Counted from the stretch's first letter, positions 9,277-19,428 are shown. The stretch: 64,000 bases of DNA from an uncultured Pseudomonadota bacterium (GCA_945952465.1 CAMFIB010000001.1:1178001-1242000), one strand, 5' to 3'. A program made the numbers and translations. Notes: generated by a model from the sequence alone, not told the origin.

Positions 9277-10026
9277 TCAGATCACTTTGGCTTCGGTCTT
9301 GAGCTTGCTCACCAGCGTGGCGACGTCGGGCACCTTGATGCCGGCGCTGCGCTTCGGCGGCTCGCTGACCTTGAGCGTCTTCAGGCGCGGCTCGACGTCC
9401 ACACCCAGGTCTTCCGGCTTCACCGTTTCGAGCGGCTTCTTCTTGGCCTTCATGATGTTGGGCAGCGTCACGTAGCGCGGCTCGTTGAGGCGCAGGTCGG
9501 TGGTGACCACCGCCGGCAGCGTGACCGACAGCGTTTCCAGGCCGCCGTCGACCTCGCGCGTGACCTGGGCCTTGCCGTCGGCGAGTTCGACCTTGCTGGC
9601 GAAGGTGGCCTGCGGCAGGTCGGCCAAGGCGGCCAGCATCTGGCCGGTCTGATTGCAGTCGTCGTCGATGGCCTGCTTGCCGAGGATGACGAGCTGCGGC
9701 TGTTCCTTGTCGACCAGCGCCTTCAGCAGCTTGGCCACGGCCAGCGGCTGCAGTTCGGCGGCGGTCTCGACGAGGATGGCGCGGTCGGCGCCAATGGCCA
9801 TGGCCGTGCGCAGCGTTTCCTGGCACTGGGCCACGCCGCAGGACACGGCGATGACTTCTGTCGCGCCGCCCTTCTCTTTCAGGCGCACGGCCTCTTCGAC
9901 GGCGATTTCGTCGAAGGGGTTCATGCTCATCTTGACGTTGGCGATGTCGACGCCAGAGCCGTCGGACTTGACCCGGACCTTGACGTTGTAGTCAACCACG
10001 CGCTTGACCGCGACGAGTATCTTCAT
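9277..10026 (-). CDS. etfB: Electron transfer flavoprotein subunit beta
   Basis: The 249-residue AMP-binding partner of EtfA starts [19 protein letters not shown], with the ETF-beta signature region [22 protein letters not shown] near residue 45 and the recognition-loop part [15 protein letters not shown] near residue 190. First gene of the etfBA operon; CAGGAG precedes the ATG. A promoter and a strong palindromic operator lie within 165 bp upstream. Confidence 0.96.
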   Translation of the reverse strand: MKILVAVKRVVDYNVKVRVKSDGSGVDIANVKMSMNPFDEIAVEEAVRLKEKGGATEVIAVSCGVAQCQETLRTAMAIGADRAILVETAAELQPLAVAKLLKALVDKEQPQLVILGKQAIDDDCNQTGQMLAALADLPQATFASKVELADGKAQVTREVDGGLETLSVTLPAVVTTDLRLNEPRYVTLPNIMKAKKKPLETVKPEDLGVDVEPRLKTLKVSEPPKRSAGIKVPDVATLVSKLKTEAKVI

Positions 10027-10070
10027 GGGGACTGCTCCTGTGAGTTGTGGTTCTTACGGAAAACTGTCAA

Positions 10071-10099
10071 ATTGTATTGTTTGCGAAAAGCCATTTCGA
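10071..10099 (-). promoter_or_regulatory. Putative sigma-70 promoter of etfBA
   Basis: Minus-strand hexamers TCGAAA (10094-10099) and TACAAT (10071-10076) are 17 bp apart, about 45 bp upstream of the etfB start. The -35 matches 4 of 6 positions and the -10 matches 5 of 6. Confidence 0.4.
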
Positions 10100-10172
10100 C
10101 GACATTTCAAGGTGGCTTTTCCACTGGGCCGAGGGCCCGATCCGCCGCACCGATCGTGACCGTTTTCGCAAA

Positions 10173-10190
10173 AAAGAACGATCGTGCTTT
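10173..10190. promoter_or_regulatory. Palindromic operator upstream of etfBA (TetR-type candidate)
   Basis: AAAGAACGATCGTGCTTT is an 18-bp palindrome with one mismatched pair, centred on CGATCG. A weaker copy of the core (CACCGATCGTG) lies 28 bp nearer etfB. Palindromes of this form are used by TetR-family regulators of fatty-acid degradation genes in beta-proteobacteria, which fits etfBA. The regulator is not in this window. Confidence 0.5.
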
Positions 10191-10204
10191 TTCTGATTAT
10201 ACGG

Positions 10205-11497
10205 TCAATCCGCGGCCATGGGGCGATCGGCCGGCAATGGCGCCAGGGCCGGTGCGTTCTGCACGTGCAGCACCCGTTGCGGGTAGGGAATGTCGATGTC
10301 GGCCGCCTTCAGCGCCTTCAGCATCGCGAAGTTCAGGTCCGAGCGCACCCCCAGCGTGCCGTTCTGCGGATCGCTGATCCAGAACCAGAGCTGGAATTCC
10401 AGCCCGTCGGCGCCGAAGTTGACGAGGAAGACCGAGGGCTTCGGGTCTTTCAGCACCCGCGGGTGCGCGGCCACGACCTCCAGCAAGATGCGGCGCACCT
10501 GCTCCACGTCGCTCTCGTAGCCCACCGCGATGGAATTGATGACCTGCGTGTTGGCGGTGCCGATGGTGGTGTTCTCCACCCGCTGCGTGATGAACAGCTC
10601 GTTCGGCACGATGGACTCGCGGCCGTTGTTGCCGCGCATGAGCGTGTAGCGGGTTTTGATGTCCGTCACCACACCCTCGAAGCCGTCGACCTTCACGTTG
10701 TCGCCAATGCGCAGGCTGCGCTCGATGAGGATGACGAAGCCGCTCACGTAGTTGGCCGCCAGCTTCTGCAGGCCAAAACCCAGGCCCACGCCCACCGCGC
10801 CGCCCAGCACCGACAGCGCCGTCAGGTCCACCCCCACCGCCGACAGCGCGAACAGAAAGCCGACCAGCAGCAGCAGCGTGCGGATGGCGTTGCCCGCCAC
10901 CTTGCGCACCGACAGGTCGCTCACGTGCGTGACCAGCAGCTTCTTTTCGATCGTGGCCGAAATCCACAGCGCCACGATCAGCACCAGCAGGCACGACAGC
11001 GTGCCTTCGATGATGGTCCGCACCGAGACGTGCGTCTTGCCGAACGACAGCGTGATGCCGTCCAGCTCGGTCAGGATGGGCCCGAGCAGACCCAGGATCC
11101 AGAGAATGGCCGTCAGCCACGCCAGCCACGAGAACACCCGCGCGAAGGCCCGCACCGCTGGCGCCTGCGGAAACACCGCCTCCAGCACCAGCGCGATCAG
11201 CCTTATGACCGCCAGCGACATGAACACCGGCACCGCCAGGCGCAACACCGCGACCGGCTGGTAATGCGACACCACCACCCGCGCGGCGAACACCAGGCCC
11301 AAGGCCAGCAGCGGAAAGAACACGCCGTCGATCGTGTGGCGGCCGAACCAGACCGAGTCCTTGGGTTGCCGCCGGCCGATCAGCCAGCTCGCCGCCCAGG
11401 CCACCGCCACGCAGCCCACGATGGTGCCGATCTCCACCCAGACCCGGGCGTTGGCAAGGTCGTCCAGCAGGGCGTTCAGCTCATTCATGGCCGGCAC
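10205..11497 (-). CDS. MscS family mechanosensitive ion channel
   Basis: The 430-residue inner-membrane protein has four or five predicted membrane helices in the first 260 residues, the MscS pore helix ALSVLGGAVGVGLGFGLQKLA, and the following beta domain (RSLRIGDNVKVDGFEGVV). It should open under membrane tension to release solutes. The start may be MPAMNEL (11497) or MNELNALL (11488); both overlap the end of the enoyl-CoA hydratase gene upstream. Confidence 0.92.
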   Translation of the reverse strand: MPAMNELNALLDDLANARVWVEIGTIVGCVAVAWAASWLIGRRQPKDSVWFGRHTIDGVFFPLLALGLVFAARVVVSHYQPVAVLRLAVPVFMSLAVIRLIALVLEAVFPQAPAVRAFARVFSWLAWLTAILWILGLLGPILTELDGITLSFGKTHVSVRTIIEGTLSCLLVLIVALWISATIEKKLLVTHVSDLSVRKVAGNAIRTLLLLVGFLFALSAVGVDLTALSVLGGAVGVGLGFGLQKLAANYVSGFVILIERSLRIGDNVKVDGFEGVVTDIKTRYTLMRGNNGRESIVPNELFITQRVENTTIGTANTQVINSIAVGYESDVEQVRRILLEVVAAHPRVLKDPKPSVFLVNFGADGLEFQLWFWISDPQNGTLGVRSDLNFAMLKALKAADIDIPYPQRVLHVQNAPALAPLPADRPMAAD

Positions 11498-12308
11498 CTC
11501 CCGCGCGCCAGGCCGGCGTGCGTTTCTCGGTGAAGGCCAGCACCCCCTCGCGCGCCGCCGCGTCCATCATGTTGACGGCCATGGTCTGGCCCGCCAGTTG
11601 GTAGGCCGCCTCGATGCCCAATTCACGCTGCTGGTAGAAGAGTTGCTTGCCCATCGCCACCGCCACGCGCGGCTTGGCCAGGATGCTGGCCACCAGCGCC
11701 TCAACCGCGGCGTCGAGTTCTTCCGGCGCCACCACACGGTTCACCAGGCCCTGCTGCAAGGCTTCGTCGGCGCTGATGAAGTCGCCGGTCAGCAGCATCT
11801 CCATCGCCTGTTTGGCGCCGACGTTGCGCGACAGCGGCACGCTGGGCGTGGAGCAGAACAGGCCGTAGGCGATGCCGCTGGTGGCGAACCGGGCCTCACG
11901 GGCCGCCACCGCCAGGTCGCACTGCGCAACCAGTTGGCAGCCCGCAGCGGTGGCCAGGCCCTGCACCCGCGCGATCACCGGCACCGGCAGCTTCTGCAGG
12001 CTCAGCATGAAACGGCTGCAGGTGGCGAACAGCTTCTGGTAGTAGGCCAGCGCCACCGCTTCCGGCTGGGCGATCATTTCCTTCAGGTTGTGGCCGGGGC
12101 AGAAGGCCTTGCCATTGGAAGCCAGCACCACCACGCGCAGCGTGTCGTCGGCGGCGGCCGCGTCCAGCGCGGCCTGCAGGGAGGCCAGCATCTCCTCGCT
12201 CAGCGCATTGAAGTTGCGCGGCCGGTTCATGGTGAGCGTCAGCACGCCGCGGTCGTCGCGCTGCTGCAGCAGCGGCGCATCGGTGTTCACAGGGGGATTG
12301 GTGGTCAT
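11481..12308 (-). CDS. Enoyl-CoA hydratase/isomerase family protein (ECHDC3-like)
   Basis: The 275-residue crotonase-fold protein has NGKAFCPGHNLKEM and VQGLATAAGCQLVAQCDLAVA forming the CoA-binding and oxyanion-hole region, then TSGIAYGLFCSTPSVPLSR, which is typical of ECHDC3-like members rather than classic FadB hydratases. The ATG at 12308 is preceded by GAAGAG. The usual catalytic Glu pair is not obvious, so hydratase activity is uncertain. Its 3' end overlaps the MscS gene. Confidence 0.87.
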   Translation of the reverse strand: MTTNPPVNTDAPLLQQRDDRGVLTLTMNRPRNFNALSEEMLASLQAALDAAAADDTLRVVVLASNGKAFCPGHNLKEMIAQPEAVALAYYQKLFATCSRFMLSLQKLPVPVIARVQGLATAAGCQLVAQCDLAVAAREARFATSGIAYGLFCSTPSVPLSRNVGAKQAMEMLLTGDFISADEALQQGLVNRVVAPEELDAAVEALVASILAKPRVAVAMGKQLFYQQRELGIEAAYQLAGQTMAVNMMDAAAREGVLAFTEKRTPAWRAGGAGHE

Positions 12309-12364
12309 GTTCTCTTCCACAAAAAAAACGGATCGCCGCGGCACCCGCCGGCGAAACGGCTGGC

Positions 12365-13306
12365 TCAGACGTCGGCCAGCACCCGCAGATGCGCCTCGAC
12401 GCTGCGGCCCAGCGCGCTGAGGTTGTAGCCGCCCTCCAGCGAGCTGACGATGCGCCCCTTGGCATGGCGCAGGGCCACGTCCTTGATGCGCCGGGTGATC
12501 CAGCCGTAGTCCTGCTCGGTCAGGCCCATCTGGCCGAGATCGTCTTCGCGGTGCGCGTCGAAGCCGGCGCTGATGAAGACCATCTCGGGCCGGAAGGCGT
12601 CCAGCCGCGGGATCCACAGGTCTTCGATCATTTCACGAATCTCCTGCCCCCGCGTGTAGGCGGGAACCGGCACATTCAACAGATTGGCGGCGCTCGGGTG
12701 GGCGCCGGTGTGCGGGTAGAACGGGTGCTGGAAGAAGCTCACCATCAGGATGCGCTCGTCACCGGAAACGATGTCTTCGGTGCCGTTGCCGTGGTGCACG
12801 TCGAAGTCGACGATCGCCACCCGCTGCAGACCGTGTTTTTCCAGCGCGTACTTGGCCGCCACCGCCACGTTGTTGAAGAAGCAGAAGCCCATGGCGTGGT
12901 CGCGGCAGGCGTGGTGGCCGGGCGGACGTACCGCGCAGAACGCGTTCTCGAGTTCCCCCGAGAGCACCGCCTCGGTGGCCGCGACGGCCGCGCCCGCAGC
13001 GCGCAAGGCCGCTGGCCAGGTGTTCGCGTTCATGGCGGTGTCGGGGTCGATGTACGACAGCGGCGAGGTTCCCTCACCGAGCCGCTCGCCCAGGCCACGC
13101 AGCGCGGCCACGTGGCCGCCGCCATGCGCCAGCTCCAGGGCCGACAGCGGCACGCGGGGCGCCTCGCGCCGTTCCAGCGCGTGGGCGACGCCGGAGATCA
13201 GCAGCCTGTCCTCGATGGCGTGCAGCCGCTCCGGGCACTCGGGGTGGCCCAGGCCCATCTCGTGCTTCAGGCAATCGCTGTGTGTGAAGTAACCGGTCGA
13301 TCCCAT
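12365..13306 (-). CDS. Histone deacetylase family amidohydrolase
   Basis: The 313-residue arginase/deacetylase-fold protein shows RPPGHHA (active-site His pair), the zinc ligands in DFDVHHGNGTED, and SAGFDAHREDDLG with the third zinc Asp. Bacterial members deacetylate acetylpolyamines or other small acetamides. Upstream of the enoyl-CoA hydratase on the same strand with 56 bp between them. Divergent from the MoxR gene with only 30 bp between the starts. Confidence 0.9.
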   Translation of the reverse strand: MGSTGYFTHSDCLKHEMGLGHPECPERLHAIEDRLLISGVAHALERREAPRVPLSALELAHGGGHVAALRGLGERLGEGTSPLSYIDPDTAMNANTWPAALRAAGAAVAATEAVLSGELENAFCAVRPPGHHACRDHAMGFCFFNNVAVAAKYALEKHGLQRVAIVDFDVHHGNGTEDIVSGDERILMVSFFQHPFYPHTGAHPSAANLLNVPVPAYTRGQEIREMIEDLWIPRLDAFRPEMVFISAGFDAHREDDLGQMGLTEQDYGWITRRIKDVALRHAKGRIVSSLEGGYNLSALGRSVEAHLRVLADV

Positions 13307-13336
13307 CGCTCTGTTTTACGCTATCGTCCACGGGCC

Positions 13337-14281
<945 letters not shown>

Positions 14282-14283
14282 CC

Positions 14284-15345
14284 ATGGCGGCGCAACCGCT
14301 CGACGCTGCGAGCTCTGGTCCCGCCGCCGGGCCGCTCCCAAGGCGGGACGGCCCCCTCGGGGGGCAGCGAACCACACGCAGTGGGGAGCGTGGGGGCTTC
14401 GTCCGCCAGCGGTTTCGCCGCTGGTGGCAGTCGCGGCTGCCTTTGCGCGACAGCCTGGTGCTGACCCAGCGCAACGTCTACATCCTGCCGACCCGGCCCG
14501 GTTTCATGCTGGCGGCCACGCTGCTGGTGCTGCTGGTCGCGTCCATCAACTACCAGCTCAACCTCGGCTACCTGCTGACCTTTCTGCTCGCCGGCAGCGC
14601 GGTGGTCGGCATGCACGTCTGCCACGGCACGCTGCGCGGGCTGGCCATGCACCTGGCGCCGCCGGAACCGGCCTTCGCGGGCAGCGCCGCGATGCTGACG
14701 GTCACGCTGACCAACGAGAAGCGCCGCGCCCGCCACGGCATCGGCCTGGGTGTGCACGGCAGCGGCCATTTCGCCTGGACCGACATCCCGGCCCAGGGCA
14801 GCGCCACCGTGCAGATCGCCAGCGAGGCGGCGAAGCGCGGGCTGCACCTGCTGCCGCCGCTCACGGCCGAAACGCGCTTCCCGCTCGGCACCTTCCGCGT
14901 CTGGACGATCTGGCGGCCCGCCGCGCAGTTGCTGGTCTACCCGCAGGCCGAGCAGCGCCCGCCGCCGCTGCCGCCGGGCGAACCGCGCGCCAGCGGCTCC
15001 GGCGATGTGCGGGTGCGCTCCAGCGGTGAGTTCGACGGCGTGCGGGCCTACCGGCGCGGCGACCCGCTGAAGCTGGTGGTCTGGAAAAAAGCCGCCAAGA
15101 CGCTGGAGCATGGCGAGCTGGTCAGCCGCGACAGCGAACAGGCGCAGCGCCACGAGCTGTGGCTGGACTGGCAGGCCACCGCCGGCATGGAAACCGAGGC
15201 CCGGCTGGCCCGGCTCTGCGCCTGGGTGCTGCAGGCCGACCGGCTCGGGCTGGACTACGGCCTGCGGCTGCCGGCTGTGGCGATCCAACCCGGCGGCGGC
15301 GAAGCGCACAAGCGCCGCTGCCTGGAAATGCTGGCCCTGCAATGA
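14284..15345 (+). CDS. DUF58 domain-containing protein with repeat-derived N-terminus
   Basis: The 353-residue protein has two membrane segments (about residues 75-115), and a DUF58 domain near residues 230-320 with the signature SGEFDGVRAYRRGDPLKLVVWKKAAK. Partner of MoxR, 2 bp after its stop. Residues about 16-37 are translated from a dispersed repeat (14331-14394), giving an odd G/P/R-rich N-terminus. No other ATG occurs before the membrane segments, so the repeat is either part of the protein or a non-ATG start is used. The stop is directly followed by an inverted copy of the repeat. Confidence 0.87.
   Translation: MAAQPLDAASSGPAAGPLPRRDGPLGGQRTTRSGERGGFVRQRFRRWWQSRLPLRDSLVLTQRNVYILPTRPGFMLAATLLVLLVASINYQLNLGYLLTFLLAGSAVVGMHVCHGTLRGLAMHLAPPEPAFAGSAAMLTVTLTNEKRRARHGIGLGVHGSGHFAWTDIPAQGSATVQIASEAAKRGLHLLPPLTAETRFPLGTFRVWTIWRPAAQLLVYPQAEQRPPPLPPGEPRASGSGDVRVRSSGEFDGVRAYRRGDPLKLVVWKKAAKTLEHGELVSRDSEQAQRHELWLDWQATAGMETEARLARLCAWVLQADRLGLDYGLRLPAVAIQPGGGEAHKRRCLEMLALQ
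14331..14394 (+). repeat. Dispersed repeat, family 2, copy 1
   Basis: This segment matches the reverse complement of 15346-15411, with shared blocks GGGGGGCAGCGA, ACACGCAGTG and AGCGTGGG in the same order. It falls inside the 5' end of the DUF58 frame. Short GC-rich elements of this look are common between genes in Comamonadaceae. Confidence 0.75.
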
Positions 15346-15411
15346 CCCCCACGCTCGTCACTGCGTGTACGTCGCTGCCCCCCAAGGGGGCAGCCTTGCT
15401 CGGGAGCGGTC
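15346..15411 (-). repeat. Dispersed repeat, family 2, copy 2 (inverted)
   Basis: Inverted copy of the element at 14331-14394, starting right after the DUF58 stop codon and ending 31 bp before the TgpA ATG. It contains a strong hairpin (CTGCCCCC-CAA-GGGGGCAG). The two copies face each other around the DUF58 gene. Confidence 0.75.
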
Positions 15412-15442
15412 CTTCGCTGCGGCTTTCTGCGAGATTCCGTTG

Positions 15443-17467
15443 ATGCGCGCCCTGCTCGACCGCATCAACAGCCTGCCGCGCGACGCGCGGGACACGCTGT
15501 TCCTGCTCACCATCATTGCCTGGGTGGTGCTGCCGCAGGTCGGCAACCTGCCGCTGTGGTGTTCGCTGCTGACCGGCGCGGTGCTGCTGTGGCGCGGCTG
15601 GCTGGCCTTTGCCGCCAAGCCGCTGCCCGGCCGCTGGTGGCTGCTCGGCCTGCTGGTGCTGACCTTGGCCGCCACCTGGGCCTCGCACCGCACGCTGCTG
15701 GGGCGCGACGCCGGCGTCACGCTCACGGTGGTGCTGCTGGCGTTGAAGACGCTGGAGCTGCGCGCCCGGCGCGACGCCTTCGTGGTGTTCTTCCTGGGCT
15801 TCTTCACGATGCTCACCAACTTCTTCTTCTCGCAGTCGCTGCTGACCGCCGCCGCGATGCTGGTCGCCCTGCTGGGGTTGCTGACCGCGCTGGTCAATGC
15901 CCACATGCCGGTCGGCAAGCCGCCGCTGAAGGAGGCGGCCCGCATCGCCGGTGGCATGGCGCTGCTGGGCGCGCCCATCATGGCGGTGCTGTTCGTGCTG
16001 TTTCCACGCATGGCGCCGCTGTGGGGCCTGCCGGGCGACGGCATGACCGGCCGATCGGGCCTGTCCGCGACGATGCGCGTCGGCAACGTGGCGCAACTGG
16101 CGCTCGACGACAGCATCGCGATGCGCATCAAGTTCGACGGCGACCGGGAGCCGCCGCGCGAGCAGCTGTATTTCCGCGGGCCGGTGCTCTCCAGCTTCGA
16201 CGGCCGCGAATGGCTGCCGCACACCACCGCGTTCTCGCGCCGCGCTCAGCCGGAGGCGCAGCTCAAGCCGCTCGGCGCGCCGCTGCGCTACGAGGTCACG
16301 CTGGAGCCAACGCAGCGCAACTGGGTGTTCGTGATGGAAGCCGCCGCCCGGCCGCCTGCCCTGCCCGCCGGCTACGACGTCCGCATGACGCCCGACCTGC
16401 AATGGCTGGCGAGCCGGCCCCTGACGGACCTGGTGCGCTACAGGGCCGAAAGCTACCCCGACTTCCGCCACGGCCCCACCACGCAGACCGCAGCGCTGCA
16501 GGACGACCTGGCGCTGCCGCCCGGCTTCAACCCCCGCACGCTGGCCATGGCCGCCGAGATGCGGCGCGACCCCACGCTGGCCGCTGCCGACGGCCAGCAA
16601 CTGGCCCTCGCGGCGCTGAACAAGCTGCGCACCGGCGGCTACGGCTACACGCTGGAACCCGGCCTGTACGGCCTGCACGGCGCCGACGAGTTCTGGTTCG
16701 ACAAGAAAGAAGGCTTCTGCGAACACATCGCGCAGGCCTTCGTGGTGCTGATGCGCGGCCTGGGCGTGCCCGCCCGCATCGTCACCGGCTACCAGGGCGG
16801 CGAACGCAACACCCTGGACGGCTACTGGGTGGTGCGCCAGAGCGACGCCCACGCCTGGGCCGAAATCTGGGTGAAAGACCGCGGCTGGCTGCGTGTAGAC
16901 CCCACCGCCGCCGTGGCGCCGGCGCGCATCGGTGAGCTGCGGCGGCTGCAGGCGCAGCGCGGCGCCATCGCCAGTGCCTTCAACACCACGCTGGGCACGC
17001 TCACGCCGGGCCTGGTCGGCGCGCTGCGCGCCGGCTGGGACGCGCTGAACAACGGCTGGAACCAGTGGGTGCTGAACTACACCCAGGGCCGCCAGCTCGA
17101 TTTGCTGAAGAACATCGGCTTCGAGTCGCCGAGCTGGCAGGACTTGAGCTTTCTGCTGATCGGCGCCATCGTTGCGGCCGCGCTGGTCGGCGCGCTGTGG
17201 ACGCTGTGGGAACGCAGCCGCCACGACCCCTGGCTGCGGCTGCTGGAGCGCAGCCGGCGCCGCTTGCTGAAGGCCGGGCTGGATCTGCCGCCCACCAGTC
17301 CGCCGCGCCGCATCGCCCAGCAGGCGCTGGCCCGCTTCGGCGACGCCGCACGGCCGCTGCACGATTGGCTGCTGGCCCTGGAAGCGTGGCGTTATGCACA
17401 TGAGCCGCCGGGCCGCCTCGCTACACTGAAGCGCGAATTCCACCACCTGCGCTGGCCCGTGTCATGA
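15443..17467 (+). CDS. TgpA-type transglutaminase-like membrane protein (DUF3488)
   Basis: The 674-residue protein has about six N-terminal membrane helices (1-185), a periplasmic transglutaminase domain with the catalytic Cys in KKEGFCEHIAQAFVVLMRGLG, His in DAHAWAEIWV and Asp in RVDPTAAV, and a last membrane helix (about 570-590) with a basic cytoplasmic tail. P. aeruginosa TgpA is essential for viability. Third gene of the MoxR-DUF58-TgpA set. ATG at 15443 is chosen because sequence upstream is the repeat. Confidence 0.93.
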   Translation: MRALLDRINSLPRDARDTLFLLTIIAWVVLPQVGNLPLWCSLLTGAVLLWRGWLAFAAKPLPGRWWLLGLLVLTLAATWASHRTLLGRDAGVTLTVVLLALKTLELRARRDAFVVFFLGFFTMLTNFFFSQSLLTAAAMLVALLGLLTALVNAHMPVGKPPLKEAARIAGGMALLGAPIMAVLFVLFPRMAPLWGLPGDGMTGRSGLSATMRVGNVAQLALDDSIAMRIKFDGDREPPREQLYFRGPVLSSFDGREWLPHTTAFSRRAQPEAQLKPLGAPLRYEVTLEPTQRNWVFVMEAAARPPALPAGYDVRMTPDLQWLASRPLTDLVRYRAESYPDFRHGPTTQTAALQDDLALPPGFNPRTLAMAAEMRRDPTLAAADGQQLALAALNKLRTGGYGYTLEPGLYGLHGADEFWFDKKEGFCEHIAQAFVVLMRGLGVPARIVTGYQGGERNTLDGYWVVRQSDAHAWAEIWVKDRGWLRVDPTAAVAPARIGELRRLQAQRGAIASAFNTTLGTLTPGLVGALRAGWDALNNGWNQWVLNYTQGRQLDLLKNIGFESPSWQDLSFLLIGAIVAAALVGALWTLWERSRHDPWLRLLERSRRRLLKAGLDLPPTSPPRRIAQQALARFGDAARPLHDWLLALEAWRYAHEPPGRLATLKREFHHLRWPVS

Positions 17468-18660
17468 GTCTCCGATCGCCCCTGCTGTATGCTGCGTTTT
17501 TTGTAGCACTCTCGTCAACAACGGCGCTGGCTTGGGCCGCAAAAGACACCCAAAAACCGGCGGCGGGCGCCCACAAGCCGGCCGCCGCAAAGAAACCGGC
17601 GAAAAAGGCCGCCGCCGCACCGGCCGGCGCCCCCAAGAAGCTGGCGAAAAAAACCTCGGCCAAAACCCCGCCCAAGCCCATCGTCGGTCCCTTCTACGCC
17701 ACCCGGCTGGAGGCGATGGCCTTGGCCGACGACATCGCCACCCGCCGCAACCTCGACCGCACCTGGGTGCGCGAGGCCATAGGCCAGGCCAACTTCCTGC
17801 CGCAGGTGCAGCGCCTCATGACGCCCGCGCCCACCGGCGCCGCCAAGAACTGGGCCGCCTACCGCGCGCGCTTCGTCGAGCCGCGCCGCATTGCCGCCGG
17901 CGTGGACTTCTGGCAGGCCAACAAGGCCGCGCTCGACAAGGCCGAGCGCGACTTCGGCGTGCCGGCGCAGGTCATCGTCGGCATCATCGGCGTGGAGACG
18001 CTGTACGGCGCCCACACCGGCGACTTCCGCACCATGGACGCGCTGACCACGCTGGCCTTCGACTACCCGCCCGACCACCCGCGGCTGGCCGAGCGCAGCG
18101 CGTATTTCAAGGGCGAGCTGGAGCAGTTCCTGAGCCAGTGCAACCGCACCAACGTCGACCCGCTGGCGCCGCGCGGCAGCTACGCCGGCGCCTACGGCCT
18201 GCCGCAGTTCATGCCGTCCAGCCAGGTGCGCTACGCGATCGACTTCGACGGCGACGGCCGCATCGACCTGCTCAATTCCCCCGCCGACGCGATCGGCTCC
18301 GTGGCCAACTACTTCAAGGGCTACGGGTGGGAGCCCGGCCTGCCGACCCACTACCCGGTGGCCTTCGACACCACCCGGCTCGACAAAGACGCGCTCATGG
18401 CGCCCGACATTCTGCCCACCTTCACCGTGGCCTCGTTCACCGCCAAGGGCGCGGTGCTGCAAGGCCCGGCGCTGGAGCACCAGGGCCCGCTGGCGCTGAT
18501 CGAGCTGCAGAACGGCGCCGACGCGCCGAGCTACGTGGCCGGCACGCAGAACTTCTACGCCATCACCCGCTACAACCAGAGCAGCTACTACGCGATGGCG
18601 GTGATCGAGCTCGGTGAAACGGTGCGCGCCGCGCTGCTGGCTGAAACCCTCGGTCGCTGA
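17464..18660 (+). CDS. mltB: Lytic murein transglycosylase B
   Basis: Cleaves glycan strands of peptidoglycan. The 398-residue product has a signal peptide (1-25), a Lys/Ala/Pro-rich linker (26-73) and the SLT2/MltB catalytic domain, with catalytic Glu in GIIGVETLYGAHTGDF and the stabilising YGLPQFMPSS. No lipobox Cys is seen, so it is probably soluble in the periplasm. The ATG overlaps the TgpA stop, tying it to the envelope cluster. Confidence 0.93.
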   Translation: MSLRSPLLYAAFFVALSSTTALAWAAKDTQKPAAGAHKPAAAKKPAKKAAAAPAGAPKKLAKKTSAKTPPKPIVGPFYATRLEAMALADDIATRRNLDRTWVREAIGQANFLPQVQRLMTPAPTGAAKNWAAYRARFVEPRRIAAGVDFWQANKAALDKAERDFGVPAQVIVGIIGVETLYGAHTGDFRTMDALTTLAFDYPPDHPRLAERSAYFKGELEQFLSQCNRTNVDPLAPRGSYAGAYGLPQFMPSSQVRYAIDFDGDGRIDLLNSPADAIGSVANYFKGYGWEPGLPTHYPVAFDTTRLDKDALMAPDILPTFTVASFTAKGAVLQGPALEHQGPLALIELQNGADAPSYVAGTQNFYAITRYNQSSYYAMAVIELGETVRAALLAETLGR

Positions 18661-18663
18661 GTT

Positions 18664-18728
18664 TCACTATCGAAATTGCAGCATAAAAGCGCCATTCGGC
18701 GCTGACTTGCGCGGTTTTCTCTTGGAAA
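18664..18728 (+). repeat. Dispersed repeat, family 1, copy A
   Basis: Intergenic element between mltB and the NlpC/P60 gene. Positions 18686-18709 are identical over 24 bp to 29037-29060 and include the small palindrome AGCGCCATTCGGCGCT. Flanking sequence (AAATTG before, GGTTTT and GAAATC after) follows the same pattern as the other copies. Confidence 0.8.
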
Positions 18729-18756
18729 TCAGGCGGCGCTGCGTTAAGGTGGCGCC

Positions 18757-19428
18757 ATGCCGCGCCGCCGCGTCCTCTGCCTGCTGCCTGCCGTCGCTGC
18801 CATGCTGGCGGCGCCGTCGTTCGCGGCGCCCTCCGAACCCGACGCCATCGAGCAGTTGCTGCGCGGCCTCAACGAGCGCCGCCCGGCCAACCTGGCCGCG
18901 CCCGCGCCCCAGCCGCCCGACGAGCTGGAGTTGCTGCTGCTCAACCGCGGCCTGCTGAACGCACCCGCCGGCTTCGCGCTGCCGCAGGCGGTGGACAAAA
19001 CGACCGAAATGGTGGTTGCCGCCATGGGCTTCCTCGGCCGGCCCTACACCTGGGGCGGCAGCGACTGGGAGACCGGCTTCGACTGCAGCGGTTTCGTGCA
19101 GGCCATTCACCGCCAGTCGGCCGGTGTGCGGCTGCCGCGCAGCGCCGCCGAGCAGGCGGCCGCCACCCAGCCCATCGACCGCAGCGAACTCAAGCCCGGC
19201 GACCTGGTGTTCTTCAACACCTCGCGGCGCGAGTACAGCCACGTGGGCATTTATGTGGGCGACAACCGCTTCATCCACTCGCCCACCTCGGGCAGCGCGA
19301 TCCGCATGGCCGACATGCGACTGGACTACTGGGAATCTCGCTTCAACGGCGCCCGCCGCGTGACGCAACTGGCCGGCGTACCCGCCACCGTGGCCAACCG
19401 CAGCACCACCGCCACCGCCGAACGCTGA
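18757..19428 (+). CDS. C40 family (NlpC/P60) peptidase
   Basis: Predicted periplasmic cell-wall endopeptidase of 223 residues. It has a signal peptide (1-23), a low-complexity linker and an NlpC/P60 domain from about residue 85. The catalytic Cys is in DCSGFVQAIH, His in YSHVGIYVGD and the third polar residue in HSPTSG. Follows mltB by 96 bp that hold a dispersed repeat; it probably belongs functionally to the envelope block. Convergent with alaS. Confidence 0.92.
   Translation: MPRRRVLCLLPAVAAMLAAPSFAAPSEPDAIEQLLRGLNERRPANLAAPAPQPPDELELLLLNRGLLNAPAGFALPQAVDKTTEMVVAAMGFLGRPYTWGGSDWETGFDCSGFVQAIHRQSAGVRLPRSAAEQAAATQPIDRSELKPGDLVFFNTSRREYSHVGIYVGDNRFIHSPTSGSAIRMADMRLDYWESRFNGARRVTQLAGVPATVANRSTTATAER

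Noticed and set aside
6450..9302. A 950-codon plus-strand open frame
   Set aside because: It is antisense to acyl-CoA dehydrogenase and etfA; its product is His/Ala/Gly/Arg-rich with no domain, as expected from high-GC third-position bias.
14284..15411. Inverted repeats around the DUF58 gene as an insertion sequence
   Set aside because: The enclosed gene is a DUF58 protein in its usual place after MoxR, there is no transposase, and the repeats look like short intergenic elements.
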